From: Megalopta genalis
Taxonomy: Eukaryota; Arthropoda; Insecta; Hymenoptera; Halictidae
DNA length: 64,000 bases
Reading direction: 5' to 3'
Assembly (NCBI RefSeq): GCF_051020955.1
Contig: NC_135021.1
Coordinates: 13,559,962 to 13,623,961, forward strand
Shown: piece after piece, positions 36,176-50,378 of the stretch
Layout: every line of letters starts with the position of its first letter
Numbering within the stretch: the first letter of the stretch is position 1
The notes under the pieces: generated by a model
The model's input: only the letters and a program-made list of their open reading frames with translations
What the model was told of the DNA's origin: nothing
The model's database searches: none
Program-made: the position numbers and the translations under genes

Positions 36176-39100
36176 CGCCGGCTCGTCCCACGACAGAGTT
36201 GCATTCCAAACCGCTTGGAAGAGGTCTGCAACGGTTCCTGGAGCTTCCTCGTGGATATTTCTTCGCACAATGCGTTTTCCAAAGGCGGGGCGGCTGGTGG
36301 AGTCTCAACGCCTCGGGACTCTCGGTTCCGTTGTCCCGTCGATGATTAGCCGATCGTTCAGGATGAGATTGCTGAAGCTGTCCGATGACTGCTTGCCCGC
36401 GGTGGCAGCGACATGTATACAGGTTTCACCTGTCTCGGATGCTTTAGAGATGAGTGGGTTAAAAACATACTGGCGTATGTCACATTTCCCTCGCTGTGAG
36501 AAGCTAGAAGTGTTATCGTTTACTAACACGTGTGTTTGTTCGCTGATCAAATTTATTGTTAAGATAATTTACAGGTAAGTTAAATCATAGCAATTTTATG
36601 ATTTACTTCACTCGCCTTTTCAACGTTTTTGCGTGTATAGATTATACAGTTTAACACGTTATCGTTCGAATGTCTAAAAATAGTCGTTTTCTTGGTTGCT
36701 GGGGAGAACTGAAAACAGTCGAAACTTGATAAAAAAGAAACTGAACAGTTAAAACTTTAATTCTGATATTTTTGTAAAGTGATGCAACTTTAAATGTGCC
36801 GGCACATGCGAAAGTTTTCGCACGAACTGATCGGACTGTATTGTTGTGCATGTATTTCAGCATCGTTCGTGGTCAAAGCTAATTTTGATTTATTTATTGA
36901 TTTACGGGTAAACCAATTAGGAGATATATTAATTAATAAATTATATATATTAATTATGGTATTAATTAATATCATTATTGATATCATGTTAATAATTAAT
37001 TTAATCATATTAGACCGAGGTATGTGTAAATATCGTGGAAATAAAATATACGATATTTTGCAATGTTCTGCGAACGTAAAGTTTGTCGGGAAGATTATGC
37101 GAAATTTTAGAACGGATGTTTGACGCTTCAACAGCGATGAAAAGCGAGAAGCTTTTCGAACGAATCGGATAGTTTGTTGCGGGTACGTCGACTCGCGCAA
37201 ATGAAGGGTGAATTCAAATTCCGCAACGCGGTTTGTCGCTACGTTCCAGAAACCGACGCGTCGAAATGTCCAACCTCGGCCCGTATTACCGGCTGGAATT
37301 GATAGTGATCATCGCTCCGCGGATTTAAATTTACATTTTTATTGACGAATCTAGCGGACGCGGGATGGGCATTTTATTCAAACAGGAGTGATTTCGGTAG
37401 TTCAGAAACGAAAGTGAGCTAATACACGGAAAAATTTCGGGGGATTGTGTTTTAATCAAATCATTGTAATATCTTTATGCGCGAACCGCGAAAAAGTGAA
37501 CGTCGCAGGCGAATCAAAAATAGAATAGAACCTCGATTAACCGGATTGTCAATATCTAATTTTTCAATTATTCTGATTTCGTAATAAACAATTCAACCTA
37601 AAATTATGCACAGCAACTGAACTATCAGGTCATCAAGGATGAAATTTGTAGAAAAGATGGCAAAGTTGGTTGATAACTTACAAATATAAGGAATTATATT
37701 ATTCATCAAAGTATGCACCCGTATTGTCTATACACTTTTACCATTTAAGCGACAGATTGTTCAGGTCGGTGATATAAAACCTTGGCGGACGAAAGTCAAT
37801 GAAATGTTGGAAGGCCAATTTTACAGCATTGTCAGAATTAAATTGTTTTCCTATTAAAAAGTTGTCCAAATTGCGGAAGAAGTGGTAGTCAGTGGGGGCT
37901 AGGTCTGGTGAGTATGGAGGATGATGAAGAAGTTTCAACTCTAATTCCTTTTCTTCTAATACCTTTTTTTTCTTTTTTAAATACAGCATTGACGTCTATG
38001 AAAAATTGAACAAATTAGTGAACAGAGCTTGGATAAATAAATACAGATAACGGGAATACCATTAACATATTTCTACATCGAACGAATTTTTTACCAAATA
38101 CGAATTTTTTTCCTCTAATACTTTTGCCACAGTCATTTGTGCAGTGCGCGGTCTAGCGTTATCATGCAATAAGGTAGGAGTCGATCCGATGACCAATCTA
38201 GGCTGTTTTCCTTTAAGTTTTCACATTATTTCGTCCAGTCGGTTGCAGTATACTTCTGCTGTGATCGATGAGCCAGGTTTCATGAGATCATAATGGATCA
38301 CACCTGCGCTAGACAGGTGTGATAATCTTAGATTCTGGGCGACCGCGGGGCTCATTTGCGAGGTCAAAGTTACCTGCACGAAATTTGGCGAAACAATGTG
38401 ATACTGTCTCCTGCGTAATAACACTAGAGCCAAATGCACTATTAATGATGCCGTAGATACGATGCCGTAGTTCCACGCAAGAACTCATACTTCATAATAA
38501 TGCGAATTTCCGATCGTTCCATTTTCGACAAAATTAATTTTTGAAAAGAGTTTTCAATATTTTTTTAGAGCTTACAATGATTTCTTTAAACAGGCGAGAT
38601 GTGTAACTTTCCAAAAACAAAAAGAACAGAATGGTAAAATATTGAAGTCAAATAATAAGCTGTTAAAGTTGACAATATTATTAACTACAAATGTCATCCT
38701 TGACATAACCTAGTAATTATAGAACACAGTAAAAATAAGAGTAAAATATTAAGCCAATGTCAAAAAATAAGCTGATAAAGTTGGAAATATTATTGACTAC
38801 AAATTTCATGCTTGACGTAACCTAGTAATTATAGAACATAGTAAAAATAAGAGTAAAATATTAAGCCAATGTCAAATAATAAGCTGATAAAGTTGGAAAT
38901 ATTATTGACTACAAATTTCATGCTTGACATAACCTAGTAATTATAGAACACAGTAAAAATAAGAGTAAAATATTAAGCCAATGTCAAATAATAAGCTGAT
39001 AAAGTTGGAAATATTATTGACTACAAATTTCATGCTTGACATAACCTAGTAATTATAGAACACAGTAAAAATAAGAGTAAAATATTAAGCCAATGTCAAA

Positions 39101-42100
39101 TAATAAGCTGATAAAGTTGGAAATATTATTGACTACAAATTTCATGCTTGACATAACCTAGTAATTAAAGAACATAGTAAAAATAAAAGTAAAATATTAA
39201 GCCTATGTCAAATAATAAGCTGATAAAGTTGGAAATATTATTGACTACAAATTTCATGCTTGACATAACCTAGTAATTATAGAACACAGTAAAAATGAAA
39301 GTAAAATATTAAGCCAATGTCAAATAATAAGCTGATAAAGTTGGAAATATTATTAACTACAAATGTCATGCTTGATATAACCTAGTAATTACAGAACATA
39401 GTAAAAATAAAAGTAAAATATTAAGTCAATGTCAAATAATAAGCTGATAAAGTTGGAAATATTATTAACTACAAATTTCATCCTTGCCAACCTAGTAATT
39501 ATAGAACACAGTAAAAATGTCAGGTACATAGTTATCTAATTAAGTAACTATTCCGTTATACGAACATTTAACGCTCGAAGACCGGTCCGGATAATCGAGG
39601 TTCCACCGTATCAATTTTAGAATCGCGCCGACTCATCGTTAAATCTTTAATGGGAAATTGTGGCCTACTTGTCAATTCGTACGCATGGATCCTTCGCTCC
39701 CCCGTTAGACGTATAGCAGCTGATCGCCAGTCCTATCATGTTCAACGAAGGAACGTGATTCTCTTCTTTCGGTCCTATATATTTTTCGAACTATCTCCGT
39801 CGGAACTTTCAGCCCCCGAAGTGTCGACCCAGATGTAACAGATAGAATTGTTCGAATACCCGGCGAAAGCTCTACCCGGCTCGAATACATGAGCAGACTC
39901 TGAGTCGAGGCGCGCTATACGTTATTTCAACGATCTGCTGGGACTAAAGTCAACTTCTCCTTTTGCTTTCGACTCGACACTGCCTCTCGTTCTTACGACG
40001 GCCACGTGTCACCTTAAATATCTGCCGATATAAGTGATTCCGAACGAGAAATACTCCGTGTACACGAAAGTTATTTATTTATTTACTTAGTACTCAGCGG
40101 GCATAGCTCATTATATGAGCCGTTTATTTTGAAAGTGGCATAAGTCACTTTGCTGTAATGAAAAGTGGTGATTTTTTAATGTTTATACGAAATTATTTAT
40201 ACTGAGAAAAATATCAGTATCCTGAGATAACAAATACAAGTAAATCTCCCCGAAAGCTAGCATCCATATTTTTAAACGTGTTAAAACGCAAACCCTTAAA
40301 TATATCGACTTAAAAACAAAGTGACTTATGCCACTTTCAAAATAAACGGCTCATATACGGACGGACCCAGATTAATAAAGTCGAAATAAGAAAATAATGT
40401 CATATCAACGTAGGCTTTATTAAAAAGCTTTATTAAAGATTTATAAGAGAAATAATAACGGAAATAGCAACGGACTGATTTTCGTTCGATGTAGAAATAT
40501 GTTAATAATATTCCTGTTATCTGTATTTATTTATCCAAGCTCTGTTCACTAATTTGCTCAATTTTTCATAGACGTCAATGCTGTATTTAGAAAAGAAAAA
40601 AAAACAGGAGACACTTCGAAATGAAGCTGACATATTTGTGCGGATAAATATATTCCAGACCAGTTCGCTTGTTATTTCGTATTTTTCTTATAATTTTTGA
40701 ATAAAGCATTTTTGAGCCTATCTATGTCATTCTTTTCTTATTTTCGCTCGTTGAATATGCTGGCACCGTTTGGCCGACAAAACCCGGATACCCTGTATAT
40801 CCGAAGTCGTGAACAAACAGAAGAACTGGTATAAAATGAAAAAGAAGAAAAACACGTACAGAAACGGAATCTCGAATCAAAGATACATGTCGTATCATAG
40901 AAAATGTTAGTAATATTAAAATTTTAAAGGCTGGTAGACACATCTCCTTCCGTTGTCTTCTTCTTTGGAAGCTGTTACGTTTGTGCAAATGCAACCATTG
41001 TCGTTTCATCATACGGCAAGAAGTAATTAAAAAGGTTAAAGAACATTTCATAAATTGCCAGGGGGGATCAGGGACACAGCCTCGCCCCCCCCCCTCCTCC
41101 CCATTATTACAACGTCGTGACAAGTGTACACACCCATGCTCGCTGTAAACGCGCCTTATCTTCTGGGTAAGAGGAACACAGCCGATCGATCGATCGATCG
41201 CGGCGCGTGACGTAATCGTCGCGATCCTTCGCTCGATTAATCGGCAAATGCTGGGCGCGAACGGTATCGCGCAATTGACATTTCAAATAATTTATCGGCT
41301 CGTTAATAAATCGAACCGCGGCGCAACGGAAGGGCATAATCCTGGTACCCTTGCTCCGATATACAGGGTGCTCCTCCGAGATTAATTCTGGATCGTGTTC
41401 GTCTTCGATCGTTCTTATTATAATAAGAATATAAGTGTGTATATGTATTGGGTTGGCAACTAAGTAATTGCCGATTTCAGTTATAGATGTCTCTCACTCC
41501 CATTTTTATGATATCCGTAAATGTTATATTACAAAATTATTATTATTATTATTATGTTATTTTTTATTATCCGCGAATGTTAGCAACTGGACAAATTGAT
41601 TGCAGCGGTCAAGGAAAAGCGACCAGAATTGGTCGATCGTAAAGGTGTCATTTTCCAGCAGGACAATGCTAGGCCGCACACGTCTTTGTCCACTCGGCAA
41701 AAATTCATGGATATTGGTTGGGAATTGATGTTACACCCACCATATAGCCCTGATCTCGCGCCATCGGATTACCACTTATTTCGATCCCTGGACAACTCCC
41801 TTCGTGGTAAAACTTTTAACGATGACGACGCTGTAAAGTCTCACTTAACTCAGTTTTTGGCCGAAAAGGATCAGACTTTCTACGAGCGTGGAATTTTCAA
41901 GTTGTCAGAGAGATGGCAAAAGGTTATCGAACAAAATGGAAAATACATTACAGATTAAACTTCATTCCAAGTAGAAAAATTTTTTATTTCATTGAACAAA
42001 TCGGCAATTACTTAGTTGCAAACCCAATATATAAGAATACAAGTATAATACAATAGTATTCGCAACGAGATGGCGATGCACTTCTAGAAACAGTTTACAC

Positions 42101-45100
42101 TAGTACTGTCACTCTATGAGAATAATGCCAGATTTGCCAAATTCCGCCAGATTTTGCCAGTTCGATCGAAGATGTTCGGCATCAATTTCTGAGACTCCCA
42201 TCTCACAATGCTGACACATCTATGTCATTTCATTGTCACGATTACGATCATATGTTCCATCTACTCCGATTAATGACCATCGATCAGCATCGCATTGTTG
42301 CAGATTTATTACTTATTTACAAAATTGATAATCGTGTTAATTGCCCTGAAATTTTTAACTCTACATTTTTTCTAATCTTCAACGTATTTTTTCCGAACTC
42401 CTATGGTTACTATAATTGTTTCAACCCTCCACTAAACAAAGCAAATTGCTATTGACTTCTTCTTGATCATTTTCAAAGCTCATTCCCATTTTTCAAACAC
42501 TCTATTCTTATTACTAAGTACCATTTCTGAATCTAATTTTTCACATTTTTGACGAATCGTTCTTTTGCATTTTTTATTCTAGCGAATAACTTATGCTAAG
42601 TAATAATTTTAGTACTACTTGTATTTCTGATAATTTTACATTTCTTATATTTCCTATATCTCACTTATCCTTCTTACACTTTTTGCGTTATATTATTACA
42701 CATATCTTCATTGTACTTGTATGATGATTATACAAAATCTCTTCTTTTATTTCTCTTTTCGTAACGAATGGTTTTACCATTTCTTATATTTCCTATATCT
42801 CACTTATCCTTCTCACACATTTTGCATTGTATTATTACACATATCTTTATTATACACGTGTGACGATTATACAAAATCTCTTTTTCTATTTCTCTTTTCG
42901 TAACGAATGGTTTTACTCGTACATATGCATAAAACTATTATTATATTATTATTACACCGGTCTTCGACCAGTAACACGATTGTTTCGAGCGTAGGCCGCG
43001 CGCGGCTCATGATGTTTCTGTACGCTGAACGATCGTCGAACACAGTCCCATTAAAAAATCCGACGACCTGGAAATGATGGCCTAGAAGCTTGGAAAAACG
43101 TGGCCTCGAGGAGCACCGTTTGCTCGCCACAATATTTACCGGTTCGCGCGTGATTTCCGCTGATATTTCGTTCAACGACGAATACCAAACGAGATATTTG
43201 ATTTGCCGGAGTTGACGGACCACCCTGTATGTACATCGTGTCGCGACTGCCACTTCTGGCACGCTGATTGCGTGGCTAGCCGCGCATCGTTTCATCGAAA
43301 ATCGTTGGAATTTCAAAAGCCCCGGCCCACCCCGGCGTCGCGTCGCGCTCGGACACCCTTCTGTTCCCGACAAACTGCGAATCATTATCCCTGAAAAGAC
43401 GAGATTACGTCAATTAAGCTCTCGGGGCAGCGTCGCGTCGGGTCGGTCGATCGCTACCCCGAATTTCCCACGAAGTTCCTTCGAATCGAAGCCGTCCGAT
43501 CTGCGGGATCAGACAGTAAACGGCCAACGTGTTCGCCGTTTGGAAAATCAATCGCTGCTAGATCGGACATCGTGTACAATTAATTCGGAATACATACATT
43601 CATACATACATAGCGCAGGTACTCCGACGGACGATTGTTCCGGGTGCACGGTGAATAATGAGGATCGGGCTGAATCTGCTTGAAATGATATTAACTCGGG
43701 ATACGGGGTCTACGCGGTCCGCAAAGGGGAAAAGAAGCTCCGCCGGAACCGGGTGATTTCTAGATAAAAGGCACGCGAGTATCCCTCGGGGTTGCTTTCA
43801 CGGTAACGGCGCAGTGAATAGGCCTGCATAAAGGGCGGCCGAAGCGAAGTGTGCGCCTCGGGAGCCAACGTTCGTGGAAGAGAAGAACGGAGGTGAGAGG
43901 GGTGCAGGAGCCGCAGGAGGAAGGGAGCAAGGATCTCGATGATGATAAATGCTTCCTGCGGCGGAACGTGATTTATGCCGTCATTAGAATAGTCGCCACG
44001 AACCTCCCGTGTGGGTGGTACATAATGATCGCTACCACGTACCTACGTACGTGCACACTCTCGCCGGCTATTCGAGGAGCTACCGATCTCGACAAAAAAG
44101 GCTGCGGGATGATTGCGACGCCCATAAACACCGTTCCCGCCGTTGCATTGGTCGATCCTCGTTGGACGGTCGCACGATCGATCCTTCGAACGATCCCGGC
44201 GAAAGAAAATCGACGTCCGAACGGCCTCTCGCCGGAGAAACGAAACAGAAACGTAAAAGGGGACGTTTACCGCGGCACATAATTCTCTTTAACCAGTTGG
44301 CTGCTTTTCGACGAGTGCATTCGTCATAACGGAAAATGTCGTCATTTCTTCGCGACAGGTATACTCGTCGTAACAGGGAATGTTGTGTCATTTCTTCGTG
44401 ACGGGCGTACTTGTCATAATAGGAGACGTTGCAATTTCTTCGTGACGAGTACATATACTCGTCATAAACAGCCAATTGGTTAAGGAGGATATAAACTTCG
44501 CAGCCGTGTCGCATTAAATCCTCGAAAGTGTGATACATTTCTTCGTTAAGCGTGGATTGTGCAGAAAGCTATCAGCAAACTTTTTGGACTGACTCTCTCT
44601 AATGTTTATTAACAAGAGCATCGTATATGCATTTGTGCTAAACGTATCTAGAATATTACGGTTGACTATAAAAATTATCCTTCAAATTTAAGTGAAATAA
44701 TTTTGTTAACCGAGCTGAATCGAATAAGATCGTGTAAAAAGGAAATTGAATGATTGAATTAAGATTTTTAGACCGCGTTAAATCAAAATCGTGTAAAAAA
44801 TGAGACAAACAGAACTAGGTGTATATATTTTATATGAAAGTGTCGTATTTCGACAAAATAAGAAGAAAATCAGACACGCGCGATAGAATTACAGTAACTT
44901 ACACGCTTTTCGAAGAGATTGCAACAGCTAACTGGTTAAAAATCAGTCTAGCGATACTTTGCGCTCTTCTTAGACGTGCGCCGGGTTTAAAATCGGCGAG
45001 GATAAATACGAGGACGTCGGATAAGATAGATACGAAGGTCGAGGTTCGCGCCAGGAAAGTAAGAAACAAAGAGGGGGCGGGTTACGTCGGCAGAAAGGTG

Positions 45101-48100
45101 TGGCTTCTTTATCCGTTATCTCGGATTGCACGGAGTCCTGCAGTCCTGGTATCGTCGACGAAGGATCAAGGATCCAGAGAGGCAGGACGTGTCTATTAAA
45201 TTTCCAGGAACGATCGCGAGCCGCGATAGGCTCGGTCACGACGACTGCGAAATGCGCCTGGGGCATGCATCCGCTCGCGCGACGTTTCTCCCGTAACAAA
45301 TGAATTCTCCAACGAATACGGGGTGATCATGCTCTCTTCTATGGGATCGTGGCCGCCTAGGTTGGCTTTCGACCGCGATTACACCGCGGAACAATCGTTA
45401 CGCAATCGACACCGGGAGCAACGAGGACACGCCCACTTCGAGCGCTCTGCGCGGAACCGGCAAGATGAATACTGTTCTATTTTTTTCTCTGACGACGTTT
45501 CGTCCAAAATAGTATGTAGACTGCATGCTGTCGAGCATCGCCGAGCTTCGTGGAAATTCTGCAGCGACTAAGCGCGCGCACGAACTGTTCCACGGAACAT
45601 GGGTTCGTTGAAATTCAGGAGCAACAAAGCCACGCCCCCCTTGGAGCGAGATAAATCGTCTTCGTCTAATCGGTAGACCGCGAACCTTCGTGCAAAATAA
45701 AAATTACGTTCATCGATTGCAACGAACATCAACGTCAAATGAAAATTTACAATCGGAGTCGTTTCAATTCGAAATCCAAAATAATTCTTCCGACCTATAA
45801 TATTACCATTTTATACGACTCAGCGCATTTTATGCGTATGAAATTGCATCGTGTGCAACAGTTACGCTTTCAACGGTTCCTGAAATGTAAACAAATCTGA
45901 TAATGTCAAAATTATTTAGAAATGTGGTATAACAATTGTTAACGGCGCTTTAGAGTCGCCACTCGAGTGCGAAGGGTTAAATAATTTCAGTGAGTTGAAA
46001 ATGATACGTCCTTAAATCCTTTCAATACTTTTATTGTCTTAAATTTCACTTGACCATTTTTCTTATAAATGTACCAAATTCGCAGTCTACTAGCCAATCT
46101 AAAGCGTCTCGAAAGAATTTTCGAAAATGAAGAAGAATTTTAATCTGCGCCTATACCCCTGCTTCTGAAAATCTGCGGTACAAAACAGTGAAACGAAACT
46201 TGATGAACACCGTAAACTGTCGCGACTCGATGTTCGAAGGGGAGCACGGTTTGCGAACCACTGTGCTACCGCGGTTCAGCTATCGCACGGAGGAATTATT
46301 CGACGAGCGGCAGCCCGTAGTAGGTGCATTCTGGCCGGTGTCGGCAATTGAAACAGAAGACGGGCCACGGAAAAACAAGAGATCCGACATGACGCGTTTA
46401 TAAACTGCTTATAAGCCCGATCTAATAAACCGCTTCGGTTATTTACGGCCGCGTGCCGCGGTAACGAGAGACGGCGCGGCACTAAATCGTCCGCGGCACC
46501 ACTCGTTGATTTAATTTCTCGAGAATTTTTCCGCGGAACACGAGCCCGAGGGCGGCGCATTTTAAAGGTGTATCGGTACGATGCTGTTTCAGTGTTGCCC
46601 GTTTATCTAGCATCGACCCGCGCAACCGCCGTCAAATAGCCATCTGTTTACCCGTCCGTTAAGCGTCCTGTTCGGCGACCGCTTCTTTAACCACTCGACG
46701 GGATGCTGTAAACACGAACCCCTTATTTAACCAACTGCGCAAATGCTGCCATCGCTGCAAAGACTTTTATCATCGCCGCGTGTAAAATGACAAGTACATA
46801 GAGGCCGACGGACGAGCAAAAAGGCAGACGCGTTCGGTTCGCCGTAGAACGAGTTTCAGCTAATAAAAACGTTTCCCTGAATTTCACGAGTTTCCAAGTG
46901 TCCCGAATGTTCGACACTCGCCGAGAATTCCGTGTGTGTTCCCTTTCCAGCTGATTCGAGGGTATGTACCAGCGAAACTTCGACGTTCCCGGGAACGTGA
47001 TCACGTCGGCGAGCTATCGAGCCGAATTCCAGTTTTCGCGCGATTACGGGAGAAAGAAGGGAAGACCGGGGAAAAAATCGGACGAACGTGGGATTAGCAT
47101 AATGCGCGCGGAAACGGCGATCGAACGCGGAGCAGCCCGATTGTGGTTAGTTAATGGCCGGCCGAGCAGTCATTATTCTCGCGCGGCAATATGTTGCGAT
47201 CGTTAAGGCAAACCTAGCCGACCGATCGCGTATATAAATTATTATTGTGCGCGGCCAACAAGGTGTATCGATGGGCGGTCGCACAGTGTCGCACGTCGAC
47301 GCCCATGTACAGTCGGTCGACGCCGTGCCCGCGCCTTTCCGCGGCGCGTATTTACGCGCACCTTGTAAATCGTCGCCGCTTTTGTTCGGTCTGACCCCTG
47401 TCCGCCACCTGTGCACCACCGCCGATAAGAACGGATCGATAAGAGGGTCTGATCAACGGCCGCGATCGACGCTTTTCCTTGTCGAACGCCATCGGGACAG
47501 GAAATCGCTCGGAAAGTACTGCTCCGATCGCCGATACACGCTCGGCGGAACGTTTCAATTTTGAAAGTACAATTGTGCCACGAGTCGCGCGAGTGGCCAC
47601 GTTGGTCTCTGTACGTAATTCTGTGCAGAAGACAACAAGCGCAGAAAAATCAGTAACGCACAGATACGTATCGCGGAATTCACAGATACAATGGTTCCGT
47701 TTTTCTCTTTTTTTTTTAGCGAGCTGAGTCACGCGCGTAGAATAGAAACGAAGCTGATCGAGGATCGGAGCAACGCAGATCGCGATCGACAATGCGACTG
47801 TGCACCGCGCGCCGCACGGTACAATTATGAAAACCGTTGGAAAACAAAGGAGAGAAGCGAAGGATCGCAACGGTGACGGATCGCGGCTATTGTCGCCGCG
47901 CGACAATCCTAATGCAATGGTTCACGGGTCGTCGGCCGATCAAATTCAATTAGCTTTGACATTCGTTTGGTAACCGTTCAGACCAGTGACAAATCGGCAC
48001 CGCATACCTGGCTAGACGCGGTCGATGAAAGCTAGGAGAGACCGTCGGAGACCGCGACGGCCAATTGATGATAACTTTTGCGAACGATACACGGCGCTGT

Positions 48101-50307
48101 CGTAACCGAACTCCGTCTCACGATCTCGATTTATTGAAAACATTCGCGAACGTGTTAGAAGCCGTTTCATTGCGGTGGCTTATCGTTTTTTTTGCTCGAA
48201 GGCAGGATTTACCGTGGCAGGATTAAAATGGCGAAGGACGCTTTTCGGTCGAGGAACGCGTCACGATTTTCCAGGCTCGACCGCGCGTTTTATGCAACCG
48301 CGATACGATAGAATCAGCACATTTTCGCTGGGAACTTTTGGCAGCAGCCGAACGCATCGCGCGCCCGCGTATTTGCTATTGTTGACGATATTCGAGGGAA
48401 AATTACGCATCCGCGGAATGGTACAGATAGCAGATTTTATGAAAACAATGCACTACGGGTTTCGCTGCAACGATTTTTGACCACTTTGTGGGTAACAACG
48501 TTGCGGAACGAAACGCTGGAAAATTTGACTAACGCCCTCGGATACTGTGCTAGTTTACCGGGCGAGCCTGGAACTCTGTTCGCGAGTTCCGTCGACAATT
48601 GCGCCAGAATAAAAATTACCCGGCGAACGTCGCCATTTTGTCAAGAGAAAATTTCAAAGGCAATATAAAATGCCAAGAAGGTGAACAACAAGAGCGAAGG
48701 GTACATATGAGCTGTTCATTTCGAAAGTGGCATAAGTTACTTTACCGTAATGAAAAGTGGTGATTTTTTAATGTTTATACGAAATTATTTATACTGAGAA
48801 AAATATCAGTATCCTGAAAAATATTAGCATCCATATTTTTAAACGTGTTCAAACGCAAACCCTTAAATATATCGATTTAAAAACAAAGTGACTTATGCCA
48901 CTTTCAAAATAAACGGCTCATATAGCCAAGAGCGTCAAAAGTGCAGCCAATGTCACAAAGTTCAAAACAAGTTTACATAAACTGTTTACATAGTCTGCTG
49001 ATTCGCTGGTATATATTTTTGTACATAAAAGTAAATTATAGCTAAAAGTGCCATAGAACCGAATTGTATGGCCGACGCACCATCCGATATGGCATCGAGA
49101 TATATCGTGTCGGTTTTCAACCTAATATCTTGAGGGGGAAGGGGGTGGGTAGTTATGCAGTAAAATAAAAAAAATCAACCTATTTTTCCTAGTTAATGAC
49201 GTTTAGAAATTTAGAGAAAAATCTGAGACACATGTCAGGCATCCAAACACGTACTCTACAATAGATTTAACATTCTTCAATTGAAAATTCTGGTTATCAA
49301 AAATCATAGAGCTCGAGAAAAATCGAAAAAATACAGATTTAATATGAAAGTTCCAGAGTGCCACAATTTATATTTCTACAGTTCCGATATATTGTTATAA
49401 CTAGATTGCGAATTTCATGAATTTCTGACGAAAATGAGCAGCCGAGGTATGAAATTACAAAGGCACAAGAAGAATTCAATAACATTCAAAAATTATTTTA
49501 AAAAAAACCATTTATTTTTATTTAGTTCCTGTATCTTACAGTCGTCTTGGAAAATTGTCCATTTGCGCAAATATCCGCAGGTTAGTTACAACTGTCGTTC
49601 ACGAATCTGTTTTTGATTTTTCAATTTGGCGCGCCGCAGTCGAAACACTTGTCCAAAATTCGATGACATTTTTGCAGCATCGTTTCAGAAGTATCCTTCA
49701 AATAGTTAACGAATTCGACACGGCATGTTTCCTCTTTGCGATCTATCGAATGGTGCATCGGCCAATATGATTCGGATCAATACCCCTCGCCAATGCCCGG
49801 TGATCCGAAAACAATTGAAAATGATTGAGAATAGCTGGGAGCAGCGTGGCTCGTCGAGGATCGCGGAAGATCGATGGATCCTAGGTTAGCGTACTGGGCC
49901 CTGTCCTAACAGTCCACATGGTAGATCGAAATTGGTGGACCTTTGGCCGCTCGGGGCATAAATCTTGGCCGGGTACGTTTCGTTACACGCGTTCCCTGTC
50001 ACGTCGTCACGTGTAACGGCGGCAGAGAGAGCGACGGGATCGCGACCGGTGAACAACGATCGCGTTTATTTCATCGGTGACAGTAATCGGTCCATTCAGC
50101 ATCGAGGAACGTAACACCTTGATCGTCGGAGTTCGCGGAATCTGTACCGAGCACCAAGGCGTAGAGCAAGAGTAACGAGATCAAGGAATGCCTCGGCTTT
50201 GGCGATCCGCTTTGGCGGATTGCGTTCGCGAGCATCGATTCGCTTGCGCTTGATCTCTGCTTCTCTCTCCTTTGCTTTTTCTCCCTCTCTCTCTCTCTTT
50301 CTCTTTC

Positions 50308-50378
<71 letters not shown>

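Larger units (their letters stand above)
37625..38713 (-). mobile_element. Decayed mariner (Mos1-like termini), interrupted
   Basis: The left end TCAGGTCATCAAGGATGAAA is preceded by TA. The right end reads, in reverse complement, CTAGGTTATGTCAAGGATGA and is followed by TA. This AGGT...AAG...GA layout is like the ends of Mos1-type mariners. A transposase pseudogene lies inside on the minus strand. The right end is continued by a tandem array. Confidence 0.8.

Noticed and set aside
35997..36578. 193-codon frame with Leu-Ser repeats
   Set aside because: Translation of the (CT)n and (GA)n runs.
38640..39520. CRISPR-like regular array
   Set aside because: 112-bp units with no unique spacers, in an insect genome, derived from a transposon end.
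41341..41375. TACAGGGTG transposon-like end
   Set aside because: Single short motif without a partner; similar words occur by chance and as remnants at several places.
47352..47906. 184-codon minus-strand frame
   Set aside because: CG-rich DNA gives long chance frames; no motif, splice context or domain was recognised.
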